DNA of 44,509 nucleotides from Bacteroidota bacterium. GTDB taxonomy: Bacteria; Bacteroidota; Ignavibacteria; Palsa-1295. Below the pieces are notes generated by a model that was given only the letters and a program-made list of their open reading frames with translations, did no database searches and had not been told where the DNA came from. The DNA lies in the NCBI GenBank assembly GCA_030706385.1, contig JAUZOQ010000019.1:1-44509 (forward strand). The letters are read 5' to 3'. Below, in pieces: positions 25,588 to 34,945 of the stretch. The translations under genes were made by a program, and so were the position numbers. Positions within the stretch are counted from its first letter, which is position 1. The number at the start of each line of letters is the position of its first letter.

Positions 25588-27396
25588 ATGGAGAATGCCG
25601 AACAATATCCGACTCTATGTGAAGTTTTCTTGGCTCAAACAAGCGGCCCGCTGAAGGATGCGCCATATCTTGCTTTTAAGACTGAGCGCGGAAAGCCATA
25701 CACGTCGATCACATACGGAGAGTTTGGCACCATGGTGTTCAACCTAGCCTCAGGATTCGCTGCCAAAGGGATCATGCGGGGCGATAGGATAGCACTCATT
25801 TCCGAATCGCGCCCTGAATGGGTTGCAGCGGATTTTGCGTCCATCCTGATCGGAGCAATTAGCGTCCCCATGTTCCCGACTCTCACTTCAAAGCAAATCG
25901 AATACATCATCCAGCATTCCGGTGCGAAAGTTGTCGTTGTCTCCAACGATCTGCAACTCGGCAAAGTGGTCAAGATCGCCGCCGAGTGTCCGGCAGTCGA
26001 GCTTATCCTCGTCATGAACAAGACGTTCAATCCTCATCCGGAATCTCCGGTGGCAATCGTTAGCTTTGACGAAGTTCTGAGCGTTGAGAGTCCGATCGAT
26101 ATCGAAGCCGAGGCGCGGAATGCCGATGGTGAGGATGTTGTCACGATCATCTATACTAGTGGCACCACGGGTACACCAAAAGGCGTAATGCTGACCCATA
26201 ATAATCTCGTTTCTAATGTTCAAGGAGCTCTTGCAGCGCTTCCGCCCATCGGATCCCACGATGTATTCCTTTCATTTCTCCCGCTATCGCATAGCTTCGA
26301 ACGCATAGCATCCTATTTTCTTTTTTATTCCGGAGCTTCTGCAGCCTTCGCTGAATCGATCGACACCATAGCGGATAATTTATTAGAGATCCGACCAACG
26401 ATCATGACGGGAGTGCCGCGATTCTACGAACGGATGTGCGGCCGCATCATGCGCATGCGTGAGAGTCTGCCCGACCGAAAAAAGAAGCTGTTTGATTGGG
26501 CGATCCGTGTCGGATCGGAATGCGCAAAACGACTCGAAGGCGAGAATCCTGCGATCGGAGCTTTGCTCGAACGGCCGATCGCCGATATGCTGGTACTCAA
26601 GAAGATTCGCGCACGCACCGGCGGCAGGGTCCGCTTTTTCGTCTCGGGTGGTGCCGCACTTTCCGCTGAGACCGGCAGAGCATTTGCAGGATTCGGAATA
26701 ATCATACTCGAGGGATACGGCATGACTGAGTCCTCGCCTATCATATCCGTAACGCCTACGCACAGGATCAAATGGGGCTCTGTAGGACTGCCATTGCCCA
26801 ACATCGACGTGAAGATCGCCGATGACGGAGAGATCTTAACACGAGGGCCCCATGTGATGAAAGGGTACTATCGGGCTGAAGAGGCTACGAAGATGACGAT
26901 TGATACCGAAGGTTGGCTTCATACCGGAGACATCGGCATTCTTGACGAGGATGGATATCTTAAGATCACCGATCGCAAGAAATATCTGTTTGTTTCCCCT
27001 GGCGGCAAGAATATCGCTCCCGGTCCTATCGAAACACTGCTGTTGCGTTCTCCACTCATCGAACAGATCATGCTTATCGGCGACCGACGAGAATTCAATA
27101 CGGCTCTCATCGTGCCCAATTACGACGAACTTCGAAAATCTATTAAGGAATTCGAATCGTCTTCCAATGACGAACTGGCAGTTCACTCGGAAGTTCGGGA
27201 CCGATTAACGAAGGAATTGGATGTTTTGCAGAAGGAGCTTGCTTCCTTCGAACGTGTCCGACGTTTCGCTCTGCTGCCCGAAGCATTTACTGTTGAAAAC
27301 GGGCTTCTGACTCCCACGTTGAAGGTTAAGCGCAAAGAAGTAGAATCCAGGTATGAGGAATTGATCGAATCACTCTATCGTGAGTTTAGGAAATGA
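25588..27396 (+). CDS. Long-chain fatty-acid--CoA ligase (AMP-forming, FadD15-like)
   Basis: Activates fatty acids through acyl-AMP to acyl-CoA. The ATP motif YTSGTTGTPKGVMLTHNN is at about 189-206. GYGMTESSPIISV, GWLHTGDIG and DRKKYLFVSPGGKNIAPGPIE are the A5, A7-A8 and hinge/A10-region signatures. The length of 602 fits the bacterial FadD15/AMP-binding ACSL group. Peripheral membrane or cytosolic. Motif A8 reads YLFVSPGGKN where relatives commonly have a D-L-I-x-T-S-G-G pattern, a mild variation. The start is supported by the normal N-terminal distance to the first motif. No beta-oxidation genes are adjacent. A good promoter abuts the start codon. Confidence 0.93.
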   Translation: MENAEQYPTLCEVFLAQTSGPLKDAPYLAFKTERGKPYTSITYGEFGTMVFNLASGFAAKGIMRGDRIALISESRPEWVAADFASILIGAISVPMFPTLTSKQIEYIIQHSGAKVVVVSNDLQLGKVVKIAAECPAVELILVMNKTFNPHPESPVAIVSFDEVLSVESPIDIEAEARNADGEDVVTIIYTSGTTGTPKGVMLTHNNLVSNVQGALAALPPIGSHDVFLSFLPLSHSFERIASYFLFYSGASAAFAESIDTIADNLLEIRPTIMTGVPRFYERMCGRIMRMRESLPDRKKKLFDWAIRVGSECAKRLEGENPAIGALLERPIADMLVLKKIRARTGGRVRFFVSGGAALSAETGRAFAGFGIIILEGYGMTESSPIISVTPTHRIKWGSVGLPLPNIDVKIADDGEILTRGPHVMKGYYRAEEATKMTIDTEGWLHTGDIGILDEDGYLKITDRKKYLFVSPGGKNIAPGPIETLLLRSPLIEQIMLIGDRREFNTALIVPNYDELRKSIKEFESSSNDELAVHSEVRDRLTKELDVLQKELASFERVRRFALLPEAFTVENGLLTPTLKVKRKEVESRYEELIESLYREFRK

Positions 27397-27400
27397 TGAG

Positions 27401-27429
27401 TTGTCGGCAATTATTTTCTGGTAACTTTA
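27401..27429 (+). promoter_or_regulatory. Candidate promoter of the C25-like secreted protein gene
   Basis: TTG at 27401-27403 and TAACTTTA at 27422-27429 with 18-nt spacing; seven of eight positions fit TAnnTTTG. It leaves a 24-nt gap to the ATG at 27454. Same spacing as the promoter at 25555. Confidence 0.5.
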
Positions 27430-27453
27430 AAGCGGCCCCTTCGTTTTAGTATT

Positions 27454-29556
27454 ATGCCGTATTGTATCAGAAAACCTATGAAGCCATTGAAATTTCTAGC
27501 TATCCTATCAACCTTACTCGCTTTTAGTTCTTTGCCTGCTCAGGTCTCGAAAGATGCCGTCGTTCAGATCGAAGTCTCGATCGGCACTTCACCGCGCAGC
27601 CTAATTCTCAACTGGCCAGTTGATGCCAGAGCAACAGTCTACAATGTTTATCGACGCCTCAAAGGCGCAAAGGGTTGGGGCACGGCGAAAAAGCTGGCCG
27701 CTACGGCTTCGCAATACATCGATTCAACGATTACTACCGGTACCATCTACGAATATCGTGTCACCAAGACTTTGAAGATTGGAACGGCAACTGCTACGGC
27801 GATCGGATATACTGAAAGTGGTATCGAAATTCCTCCAGTCGGCGATCGAGGGAAGTTGATCTTGCTTGTCGATAAGACCTATGCTGGAGACCTTGCAAAT
27901 GAGCTATATCGTTTGGAGCAAGACCTCTGGAATGATGGCTGGAAGGTGATCAGGCATGATGTCGGCAGAACTGACCTTGTGCCCGATGTCAAAGCCATCG
28001 TTGCCAACGATTATAACAACGATCCCGACAACACAAAAGCGCTCTTCATTTTCGGACACGTTCCAGTTCCATATTCCGGCTTCCTCAATCCGGACGGCCA
28101 TCCGGATCATTTTGGCGCATGGCCGGCAGATGTTTACTACGGCGAGTTCGATAGCGGCGATTGGCCCGATGATGCAACATTGTATCACGATTCTTTGAAT
28201 ATCTACCAATCAGGACCGACGACTTTCGATACAGCGCTCGTTCGCCAACTCAATAGAAACAAGACGGGTGACGGAAAATTCGATTACACCCAACTGCCGG
28301 GCCCGATCTACCTCATGATCGGAAGAGTCGATCTCTTCAACATGCCATCATTTACTAAGAGCGAGAAGGAATTGCTCAAGCAGTATTTGGATAAGGATCA
28401 CGCATTTAGGACAGGTACACTCACTGTGCCCAATCGCGCATTACTCGAAGATGATTTTGGTTATTTCGGAGGCGAGGCATTCGCTTCAAGCGGTTGGAGG
28501 AATCTCACACCTCTTGTTGGAGCCGATAGCATTCAGGAATTCAATCCGGGTTCGGGAGACTGGATTCCTGTTATTTCCACGAAGCCATTTCTTTGGGCAT
28601 ATGGTTGCGGAGGCGGGTGGGATCAAGGCGCAGGCGGAGCCGGAAGTACCGGCGAGTTCGCGAACTCCGGTGAGGAGGCGATCTTTACGATGCTTTTCGG
28701 AAGCTATTTCGGAGATTGGGGAACAACAGATAATTTTCTTCGCGCACCGCTTTGTACAAGCTATGGGTTAAGTTGTGCCTGGTCGGGCCGGCCATATTGG
28801 CAATTCTTCCCGATGGGCCTCGGCGAACCTCTGGGGTATTGTGCACAACTCACGCAGAATAACACCGGGGATTACACCTACAACTACGCTGCCAATTGGG
28901 TGCATATCGATCTTATGGGAGATCCTACACTCGTGATGCGTCCGATTCCGCCGCCCACTGCATTATCTGTGACTGCAAATGCCGATCATAATATCGTTAC
29001 ACTTAACTGGCTTCCGTCTTCTGATAAGAATATTCTCGGCTATGATATTTACCGGTCGAAATCACCCACTGGCTCCTATGTGCTCCTGAATACAAGTCCC
29101 GTCGTTGGTACGACATATGCCGACAAAGATCCGCTGATCGATACGAATGCCTACATGGTACGTGCAGTTAAATTGGAAGGGGAACCGGTCACCTCCGGAA
29201 ATCCAGCCGGCAATCCAAGCGGCTCATACTATAATCTCAGTTCAGGTACACGCAGTTGGCTTGCAGGCCTTGTAAAGAATGGAGTTGCCACTGCAAGCAG
29301 CGAACAGGACCGGATGCAAGTTATGCCGACATTACAGGGCTTCGAAATTATTTTGCATAAAGCATATTTTTCTCTTGCCCGACTTGAGATTTGTGATGTA
29401 TCAGGAAAGATCGTCAGGACACTGGATAACCGTTCGCTATCGGAAGGAGTATATCGCTATGACTGGCAGACCTCGTCAGTCCCAACGGGTGTCTATTTCG
29501 TGCGTGCAATAGGGATGCATATACCATTAGTTGAGAAGATACTGGTCGTGCGGTAA
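27454..29556 (+). CDS. Secreted gingipain-fold (C25-like) protein with FnIII domains and T9SS tail
   Basis: Large exported protein, probably a peptidase-fold enzyme. The ATG at 27478 would give a cleaner signal peptide (KPLKFLAILSTLLAFSSLPAQ); numbering here is from 27454. FnIII-like domain ~35-125 (SLILNWPVDARATVYNVYRR). A core ~130-500 has KALFIFGHVPVPYSG (195-209), HPDHFGAWPADVYYGE (216-231), the Cys-containing stretch AYGCGGG (382-388) and the end HIDLMGDPTLVMRP, which resemble C25-like folds. A second FnIII is at ~500-590 (VTLNWLPSSDKNILGYDIYRS). The last ~80 residues are a T9SS type A domain (YDWQTSSVPTGVYFVRA). A catalytic His/Cys dyad is not certain, so activity is unproven. It faces the giant at 29630, with a hairpin between them. 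Confidence 0.8.
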   Translation: MPYCIRKPMKPLKFLAILSTLLAFSSLPAQVSKDAVVQIEVSIGTSPRSLILNWPVDARATVYNVYRRLKGAKGWGTAKKLAATASQYIDSTITTGTIYEYRVTKTLKIGTATATAIGYTESGIEIPPVGDRGKLILLVDKTYAGDLANELYRLEQDLWNDGWKVIRHDVGRTDLVPDVKAIVANDYNNDPDNTKALFIFGHVPVPYSGFLNPDGHPDHFGAWPADVYYGEFDSGDWPDDATLYHDSLNIYQSGPTTFDTALVRQLNRNKTGDGKFDYTQLPGPIYLMIGRVDLFNMPSFTKSEKELLKQYLDKDHAFRTGTLTVPNRALLEDDFGYFGGEAFASSGWRNLTPLVGADSIQEFNPGSGDWIPVISTKPFLWAYGCGGGWDQGAGGAGSTGEFANSGEEAIFTMLFGSYFGDWGTTDNFLRAPLCTSYGLSCAWSGRPYWQFFPMGLGEPLGYCAQLTQNNTGDYTYNYAANWVHIDLMGDPTLVMRPIPPPTALSVTANADHNIVTLNWLPSSDKNILGYDIYRSKSPTGSYVLLNTSPVVGTTYADKDPLIDTNAYMVRAVKLEGEPVTSGNPAGNPSGSYYNLSSGTRSWLAGLVKNGVATASSEQDRMQVMPTLQGFEIILHKAYFSLARLEICDVSGKIVRTLDNRSLSEGVYRYDWQTSSVPTGVYFVRAIGMHIPLVEKILVVR

Positions 29557-29580
29557 TCGGTCCAGGATTTTCAAAGTTGT

Positions 29581-29610
29581 ACCGGCCGTGGTGATAATCA
29601 CCCGGCCGGT
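29581..29610. terminator. Strong hairpin between convergent genes
   Basis: A near-perfect inverted repeat: seven GC-rich pairs, a C-G pair, a one-base bulge (T29589) and five more pairs around a 3-nt loop (TAA, 29595-29597). It sits between convergent stops at 29556 and 29630. No T-run follows on either strand, so it would act as a structural or bidirectional stop, not a classical intrinsic one. Confidence 0.55.
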
Positions 29611-29629
29611 GAATGAAAGATTGGTGCCT

Positions 29630-32600
29630 TCAGTCCTCGATCAAGATCTTATGACTTTCGCGCATTCCTCCTGCTTGGATAGAAAGGATGTATAATCCGC
29701 TTCCAACTTTTGGAAGATCCAGTACGATATTCTTCAATCCGATCGGCAAAGAAGGTTTACTAATATGCGCGATCACTTTCCCAAGTTCGTCGTGCACCGT
29801 AATGCTGAGATCGGATTGTTGATTGAGCTGAAGACCTACGTTGATTCCCGCACCGCTCGAAGCCGGATTCGGACGGATCGTAATATTACTGAAAACGGTA
29901 TTATCATGATTAATAAAGCCGCGAAGAACCGTGCTACCGCATTCTGCAACAGTGATGGTCACCGGTTGTAGCGATTGCGCAGCAAGAACGCAGGAGCTGA
30001 AGATCGGATCGCCTCCGTTGAATTCGGAATTCTCGAGATCAATCGGAGTGGATCCGCTATCGGCCACAAACGATTCGTACTTCACCGTTGCCACTTCCGA
30101 TCCCGCAGGAAGGGAGGCATTATCAGTTCGTGAAAGATCGAGTGTCAGCAAGCCTTTTCCCAGCGAAGGCGGAGTAGCCCATTGCCAGCCCGGTCCGGGA
30201 GTTTCGCTTAGCACGCTAAGCACATCATCGTAATACATAAGTGTGGTCTTCACCTCTCTTAGTCCCAGTGCAGCATCGACAGCGTCCTGTAACAAGACGT
30301 GGACGGTCACGCTGCTGCCGGCTTGGATCGTTTCGAGTTTGAGATTTGGATCGACAATGAGTTCAAGATGTGCAGTTTGTTTGACCGTTGTCAGTTTGCC
30401 TGTTAAGGTGACCGTTCTTGAAACTCCTGTTCCTATCGAGCGATAGCTGAATGTTGCGATCGAATCACCCGGTGCCGAAGGATCGAAGCTCACAGTAATA
30501 TCTTGCTTTTGTCCCGGTGGGATCACGAGAGGAAGCGTGATGCTCGGAGTTGATGTGAATTGTGTGCCTAAGGAATTCCTCAGCGAGATATCATCGAAGA
30601 TGATCGTATCACAGCTCGTATTCTGCAAAGTAAATGTATGTGTTGCAGGCTTGCAGAACGTGGAAGCGAAGATGCTATCGAGGGTGAGTGTCACGGGTGC
30701 TCCGCCTGTCCGTGAATTTGCAGTGATATTCATCGTCGTATCGATGCCGTACCCTTCGATATGAATACTGCCGGAGCCGTTTGCCTTGGCTCCGGGAGCA
30801 AAGTGAAGTGTATAGAAGAAACTGCCACCCGGTAAAATTCTTGCAGGGAGCGTAGTATTATCGAGCACGAACCAGCCCGGCCCTGTCAACGTCAGTGAAT
30901 CAACGATTAATGTATCACAGGTGCCAAGATTCTTAATTTCTAATGTCGTATCCATCGGAGTGCACGGAGCGAGACTATCCAGCTTCAGTAGCGAGAGAAG
31001 ACTCATCGTGTGCACGGGCCGGTTGACGATTCCGGAGACTTTCAAGTTGACCGTATCGATCGCTCCTGTTGAGGAATGGATAACAACTCGTACCGAATCG
31101 AATTTCGCGCCGGGTGATAGCGGATCTTCCTGAATACGAATCAGCGTGCTATCGCCCGATGCAATAGTCGCCGGCGTAACAGGACTCAAGACAGTAAAAC
31201 TATTATCGGTAGCAGGAATGATCGTTACGACCGTATCGAAGCCGCAGCTATTGTTATAAAGCTGTGTAGAAAGCTCCTGCACGGTACAGGGTACGGTCGT
31301 TGAAAAGGCAAGAAGATCGGATCCGAGCGCCGATCCGGCAAGGGCTCGCCCAATTCCCGAGATGGGAATACTGGTATCCCTGGTATTGACGAGATCGAAT
31401 CCCAGCGTCAGGACAACCGTACCGGCAATAGGCCCGCCGGTAGTGGGTTTGTACTGCACGATCATCGTATCGGAGGAATGAGCTGTTACCGTATACGGAA
31501 ACGGCGAAGGTCTGATAATGCTATACTGCGTCGCTGCTGCAGCCGGTTGGATTGCGATACCCTTGATTATCAGATCTTTGCAGATCGTATTCTTGAGTAT
31601 TATCGTATCTTCTGCAAGTGCGCAGATCGAAACTGTATCGAACTTGGCGAAGCCCGGTGTAAGATTTGTTCGTGGATCGGAAGCGGAGAGGATCAGATCG
31701 CTGAGATTGATCGTCGTATCCTTGGTAACTCCGCCCGACCTGATCGTAAGTGTGAGGATCGCGCTATATGATCCTGCAGGCAATGATTTAACAGAGATCG
31801 GTATTTGGAGAGTCACACCGGGAGCAACTGCTGCCGGTAAGACGGGCGGCGTAACCGTGAATGCCGTCGGATCCGATAACTTCACTGCAAGGAGAGTGTC
31901 GGCGGTACAGAGACCGCTCTTGATCGTCACAAAGGTATCGAGCTGCGAGCAATCCGAAGACAGAAGCAGATTCAGATCTTTCGAGAGAGTGACGTTATAC
32001 CCCGACCGAACAAATCCTCTCAGCCAAACAAATGCCGTGAAGATCTCGCCGCCGACACTATACTTGATTTCGAACTGCGCCGAATCAGTCGTGTTATTAT
32101 CGGGCGTATATGTGATCTTGACGGAATCTCCGGTGCTATCGAGCGTTACCGGAAAGATCGGCTTCTTGAACGAAAAGGTCTTTGCGCCAGGACCGGGCAC
32201 AATAGCAAGACTGAGTAGTTTTACTGCAAGGCAATTACTGAGATTCGTAAATCGAAAAAGCGAATCGGCATTCTGACAACCTGACGAGACGAGATCGAAG
32301 GGGGAGTTCGGAAATTTCAGAAGGAATCTGTTTCTTTTGACTCCAAATGGATTGATCCAAAGCTGCCCATCCAACGTGCCGGCATATAACGAATCGCCAA
32401 TGCTATACATGCGCGTATCGAAATCGTTTTTCGGTCCGCAATAATCGGTCCAGGTTACTCCTTGATCGACAGAATAAAATGTACCCGTCTTTCCCTGGAT
32501 ATAAAGCGCACTAAGATCGCCATGAATATCGCCGCTCAGATCAAGCGTAGCCGGGAATTGATGCACGAGCGTCCAGGTCTTGCCATCATCATCACTACGC

Positions 32601-33292
32601 TGAATCTGGCGTGCTCCCTCGGCGCATACTAAATACGTATGGGTGCCTTTTATTGCAAGTGGCTGCCACGCTTCGATAGATTGAGTCAGATCCTTCCAGG
32701 TTAGGCCGCCATCGGTTGTCGAACTGTAATTACCACCGACATTCGCCGGAAAGATCGTCATGAGTCCGTGCAACGAATCGGTGAATGCGATTCCGCACGT
32801 ATTACTATTGTTGCCGGTGGGATTCCATGCCGTACCGAGATCTGTGGAAACAATGGAATTCGATCCGCTCCATCCGTTAAGAATCAGCGCCTGCGTCTTC
32901 GGATTATAGAATATCGCCATTCTCTGACCAGTGGGTGAAAGAGCAGTCCAGGACATCCCCGCATCGGTAGTCATGTAGCATCCGGAATAGACCTGGGCCT
33001 GGCTTGCTGCAAGCCATCCCGTCAATGAGTCCTTAAATGTGAAATCCCTGATCGCTCCGATGAGCGTCGGCGGAGTCGTTGTTTTCAGCCATGTAACTCC
33101 TCCATCAGATGTCCGCCATACTTCACCAGTTGTCAAGCCGACAAAACCGATCTGTGTATATCCTTCGCGATCAAGGAAATGGATAGAATATATTTGGGCG
33201 CCGAAATCTTTGAGCATTCTCCATTGCCCGAAACCGGTCGATACAAAAAGAAGGACGAGGACGAACGCCGTGATACTGCGGTGAAACTTCAT
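29630..33292 (-). CDS. T9SS-secreted BNR / Ig-like repeat / cohesin-like giant protein
   Basis: Paralogue in architecture of the protein at 67-2793. The ATG at 33292 gives a signal peptide (MKFHRSITAFVLVLLFVSTGFGQ); the in-frame ATG at 33337 is less likely. BNR motifs occupy ~20-320 (RTSDGGVTW, TTDAGMSW, STTDGGLTW, RSDDDGKTW). Six Ig-like modules follow (~320-1020), each with a Cys-x13/14-Cys pair. A cohesin-like domain (~1030-1150; VTVHVLLQDAVDAALGLREVKTTLMYYDD) precedes the T9SS sorting domain (IRPNPASSGAG...LPKVGSGLYILSIQ). Probably a surface adhesin or binding protein. The 1220-residue length comes from module number. No enzymatic residues are seen. Confidence 0.88.
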   Translation of the reverse strand: MKFHRSITAFVLVLLFVSTGFGQWRMLKDFGAQIYSIHFLDREGYTQIGFVGLTTGEVWRTSDGGVTWLKTTTPPTLIGAIRDFTFKDSLTGWLAASQAQVYSGCYMTTDAGMSWTALSPTGQRMAIFYNPKTQALILNGWSGSNSIVSTDLGTAWNPTGNNSNTCGIAFTDSLHGLMTIFPANVGGNYSSTTDGGLTWKDLTQSIEAWQPLAIKGTHTYLVCAEGARQIQRSDDDGKTWTLVHQFPATLDLSGDIHGDLSALYIQGKTGTFYSVDQGVTWTDYCGPKNDFDTRMYSIGDSLYAGTLDGQLWINPFGVKRNRFLLKFPNSPFDLVSSGCQNADSLFRFTNLSNCLAVKLLSLAIVPGPGAKTFSFKKPIFPVTLDSTGDSVKITYTPDNNTTDSAQFEIKYSVGGEIFTAFVWLRGFVRSGYNVTLSKDLNLLLSSDCSQLDTFVTIKSGLCTADTLLAVKLSDPTAFTVTPPVLPAAVAPGVTLQIPISVKSLPAGSYSAILTLTIRSGGVTKDTTINLSDLILSASDPRTNLTPGFAKFDTVSICALAEDTIILKNTICKDLIIKGIAIQPAAAATQYSIIRPSPFPYTVTAHSSDTMIVQYKPTTGGPIAGTVVLTLGFDLVNTRDTSIPISGIGRALAGSALGSDLLAFSTTVPCTVQELSTQLYNNSCGFDTVVTIIPATDNSFTVLSPVTPATIASGDSTLIRIQEDPLSPGAKFDSVRVVIHSSTGAIDTVNLKVSGIVNRPVHTMSLLSLLKLDSLAPCTPMDTTLEIKNLGTCDTLIVDSLTLTGPGWFVLDNTTLPARILPGGSFFYTLHFAPGAKANGSGSIHIEGYGIDTTMNITANSRTGGAPVTLTLDSIFASTFCKPATHTFTLQNTSCDTIIFDDISLRNSLGTQFTSTPSITLPLVIPPGQKQDITVSFDPSAPGDSIATFSYRSIGTGVSRTVTLTGKLTTVKQTAHLELIVDPNLKLETIQAGSSVTVHVLLQDAVDAALGLREVKTTLMYYDDVLSVLSETPGPGWQWATPPSLGKGLLTLDLSRTDNASLPAGSEVATVKYESFVADSGSTPIDLENSEFNGGDPIFSSCVLAAQSLQPVTITVAECGSTVLRGFINHDNTVFSNITIRPNPASSGAGINVGLQLNQQSDLSITVHDELGKVIAHISKPSLPIGLKNIVLDLPKVGSGLYILSIQAGGMRESHKILIED

Positions 33293-33429
33293 GATCTTTT
33301 TGTTAATGCTGTAAATGATCCGCGCAAGGTGAAACAAAGAATATTGCCAGGCCTCTTTCTGTTATAGAACGCCCAGGCTTCCCCATAGTTACGTGGCTGA
33401 CACAACGATGACACATGCGAATATATACT

Positions 33430-34203
33430 ATGAAAAAATTCTTTTATGCCTTTGGTTCTTTGATTTTCGTTATTTTTTCGCTTTCGGAAGCCTCAGCACA
33501 GGAGAGAGAATACGGCCAGTGGAGTTGTGCTGCGATAGGAGGGTTCGATTATAGCGTTTCTTCCGCAATGCATGGAACGATCGATCAGTATAAAACGAGC
33601 ATTCAAAGCGGGACAACAGCAACTCAATATCCATTCGGCGGTAACAGATTCTATAGCATCGGCTTGGAGGCACAGTTCGCTTACCGATATGCGAAAAGCC
33701 CCTTGAGCTTATATTTCGGAGGCTACGGATCAAACTTCAATGCAGGGTACGGGTTTCGCTTCTCGCAATCTGCAAGGTTTACGATGTCCATAGGAACAGC
33801 CACTGCAGGACTTGAGTATACTTTCGGCCAACTCTACCAGCATTGGAATTTCTTTGGAAGATTCGGACTCAATTCGAGCATTATTGTAGGTAATTACCGA
33901 TCCGGCGGAGCAAACCGATTCACGGATACGACTCTCCTTACAAACGGTCTTCGCTTCGGCTTCGAGGCAGAGATTGGCGAGCGGTATAATTTCAGCAGAT
34001 CCCGATTCGGTGTCGAAGCCAGTCTTAACTATTCAAATATCAATCTCATTGGAAAGACGTACAGTGTTCCGGTCTTACAGCAGGGATTTTCACGCATTGC
34101 TGTTGGATCGATCAACGACGGAAAGAATCCGAATGACTCTGCCGACTCTCCTCGTGTGATCGATTATCTCTCATTCCGAGTAGGAGCAAGGATTTATTTG
34201 TGA
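33430..34203 (+). CDS. Predicted outer-membrane beta-barrel protein, copy 2 of the paralogous pair
   Basis: Same family as 24171-24920; 257 residues. The ATG at 33430 starts a Sec signal (MKKFFYAFGSLIFVIFSLSEASAQ); an ATG at 33415 is an alternative. The mature part shares GQWS near its start, a YPFG.NRFYS segment, amphipathic strands, NLIGKTYSVP, and the C-terminal signature NDGKNPNDSADSPRVIDYLSFRVGARI, ending in YL. Located between the giant at 29630 (divergent) and an FMN reductase. A rho-independent-like hairpin is found at 34238-34262. Function unknown; barrel inferred from the strand pattern and C-terminus. Confidence 0.75.
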   Translation: MKKFFYAFGSLIFVIFSLSEASAQEREYGQWSCAAIGGFDYSVSSAMHGTIDQYKTSIQSGTTATQYPFGGNRFYSIGLEAQFAYRYAKSPLSLYFGGYGSNFNAGYGFRFSQSARFTMSIGTATAGLEYTFGQLYQHWNFFGRFGLNSSIIVGNYRSGGANRFTDTTLLTNGLRFGFEAEIGERYNFSRSRFGVEASLNYSNINLIGKTYSVPVLQQGFSRIAVGSINDGKNPNDSADSPRVIDYLSFRVGARIYL

Positions 34204-34237
34204 TCCTTCGCGTTTTCTATCATATTCCATCTCCCTG

Positions 34238-34262
34238 ATCGGGTAGAACCTCAATACCCGAT
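34238..34262 (+). terminator. Terminator-like hairpin after the second barrel gene
   Basis: ATCGGGTA (34238-34245) and TACCCGAT (34255-34262) pair perfectly around a 9-nt loop and are followed by TTTCTC. It lies 34 bp after the stop at 34203 and 40 bp before the next ATG. The T-run is short. Confidence 0.55.
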
Positions 34263-34302
34263 TTCTCAATAGACTCAAGATTTATACTTCAATATCACTA
34301 CT

Positions 34303-34857
34303 ATGCATTTTCTCGGAATCTCTGGAAGTCTTCGCAAGGGTTCGTATAATACCATGCTGCTTAAAGTAGCATTGGGATTGGTGCCGGAAGGGGTAACGAC
34401 TGAGATAGGAGAGATCTCCGATCTTCCGCTCTATAATGCCGATGTCGAAGTCGCGGCCTATCCCGAACCAGCACTGCGGCTTAAGGAGCAGATACGGAAG
34501 GCCGATGCGCTCGTTTTCGCAACTCCGGAATACAATTATTCGATGCCGGGAGTACTGAAGAATGCAATCGACTGGGTTTCCCGACCGCCGAAAGACTCAC
34601 CATTCTTTAATAAGCCATTCGCAATCTTGAGTGCCAGCACCGGAATACTCGGTGGCGCACGCGCACAATACCATCTTCGGCAATCGGCAGTATTTCTCAA
34701 CATGCATCCGTTGAATCGTCCGGAAGTTATCGTAGCGAAGGCTCAGGATAAATTCGATTCAGAAGGAAATTTCAACGACGAAGCCGGTAGAGACCTCATC
34801 AAAAAACAGATGGCTGCTCTGCTGGATTGGACGAAGCTTTTACAAGGGAAATCTTAG
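34303..34857 (+). CDS. NAD(P)H-dependent FMN reductase (flavodoxin-like quinone reductase)
   Basis: Reduces FMN, quinones or similar acceptors with NAD(P)H in the cytoplasm. The phosphate-binding loop GSLRKGSYN is at residues 8-16, followed by EISDLPLYN and the flavin-binding signature PEYNYSMPGVLKNAIDW (~86-102). The length of 184 matches ChrR/azoreductase-type members. It begins 41 nt after a terminator-like hairpin and stands as a single gene. A general detoxification or oxidative-stress role is inferred from the family. Confidence 0.92.
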   Translation: MHFLGISGSLRKGSYNTMLLKVALGLVPEGVTTEIGEISDLPLYNADVEVAAYPEPALRLKEQIRKADALVFATPEYNYSMPGVLKNAIDWVSRPPKDSPFFNKPFAILSASTGILGGARAQYHLRQSAVFLNMHPLNRPEVIVAKAQDKFDSEGNFNDEAGRDLIKKQMAALLDWTKLLQGKS

Positions 34858-34945
34858 GAACTTACAACTCCATTTTCGCATCCGTTCGTGGCATGCTTGT
34901 TGTATGAATAGTTATTAATGATTTGTAATAAGAGCATTAAGAACT

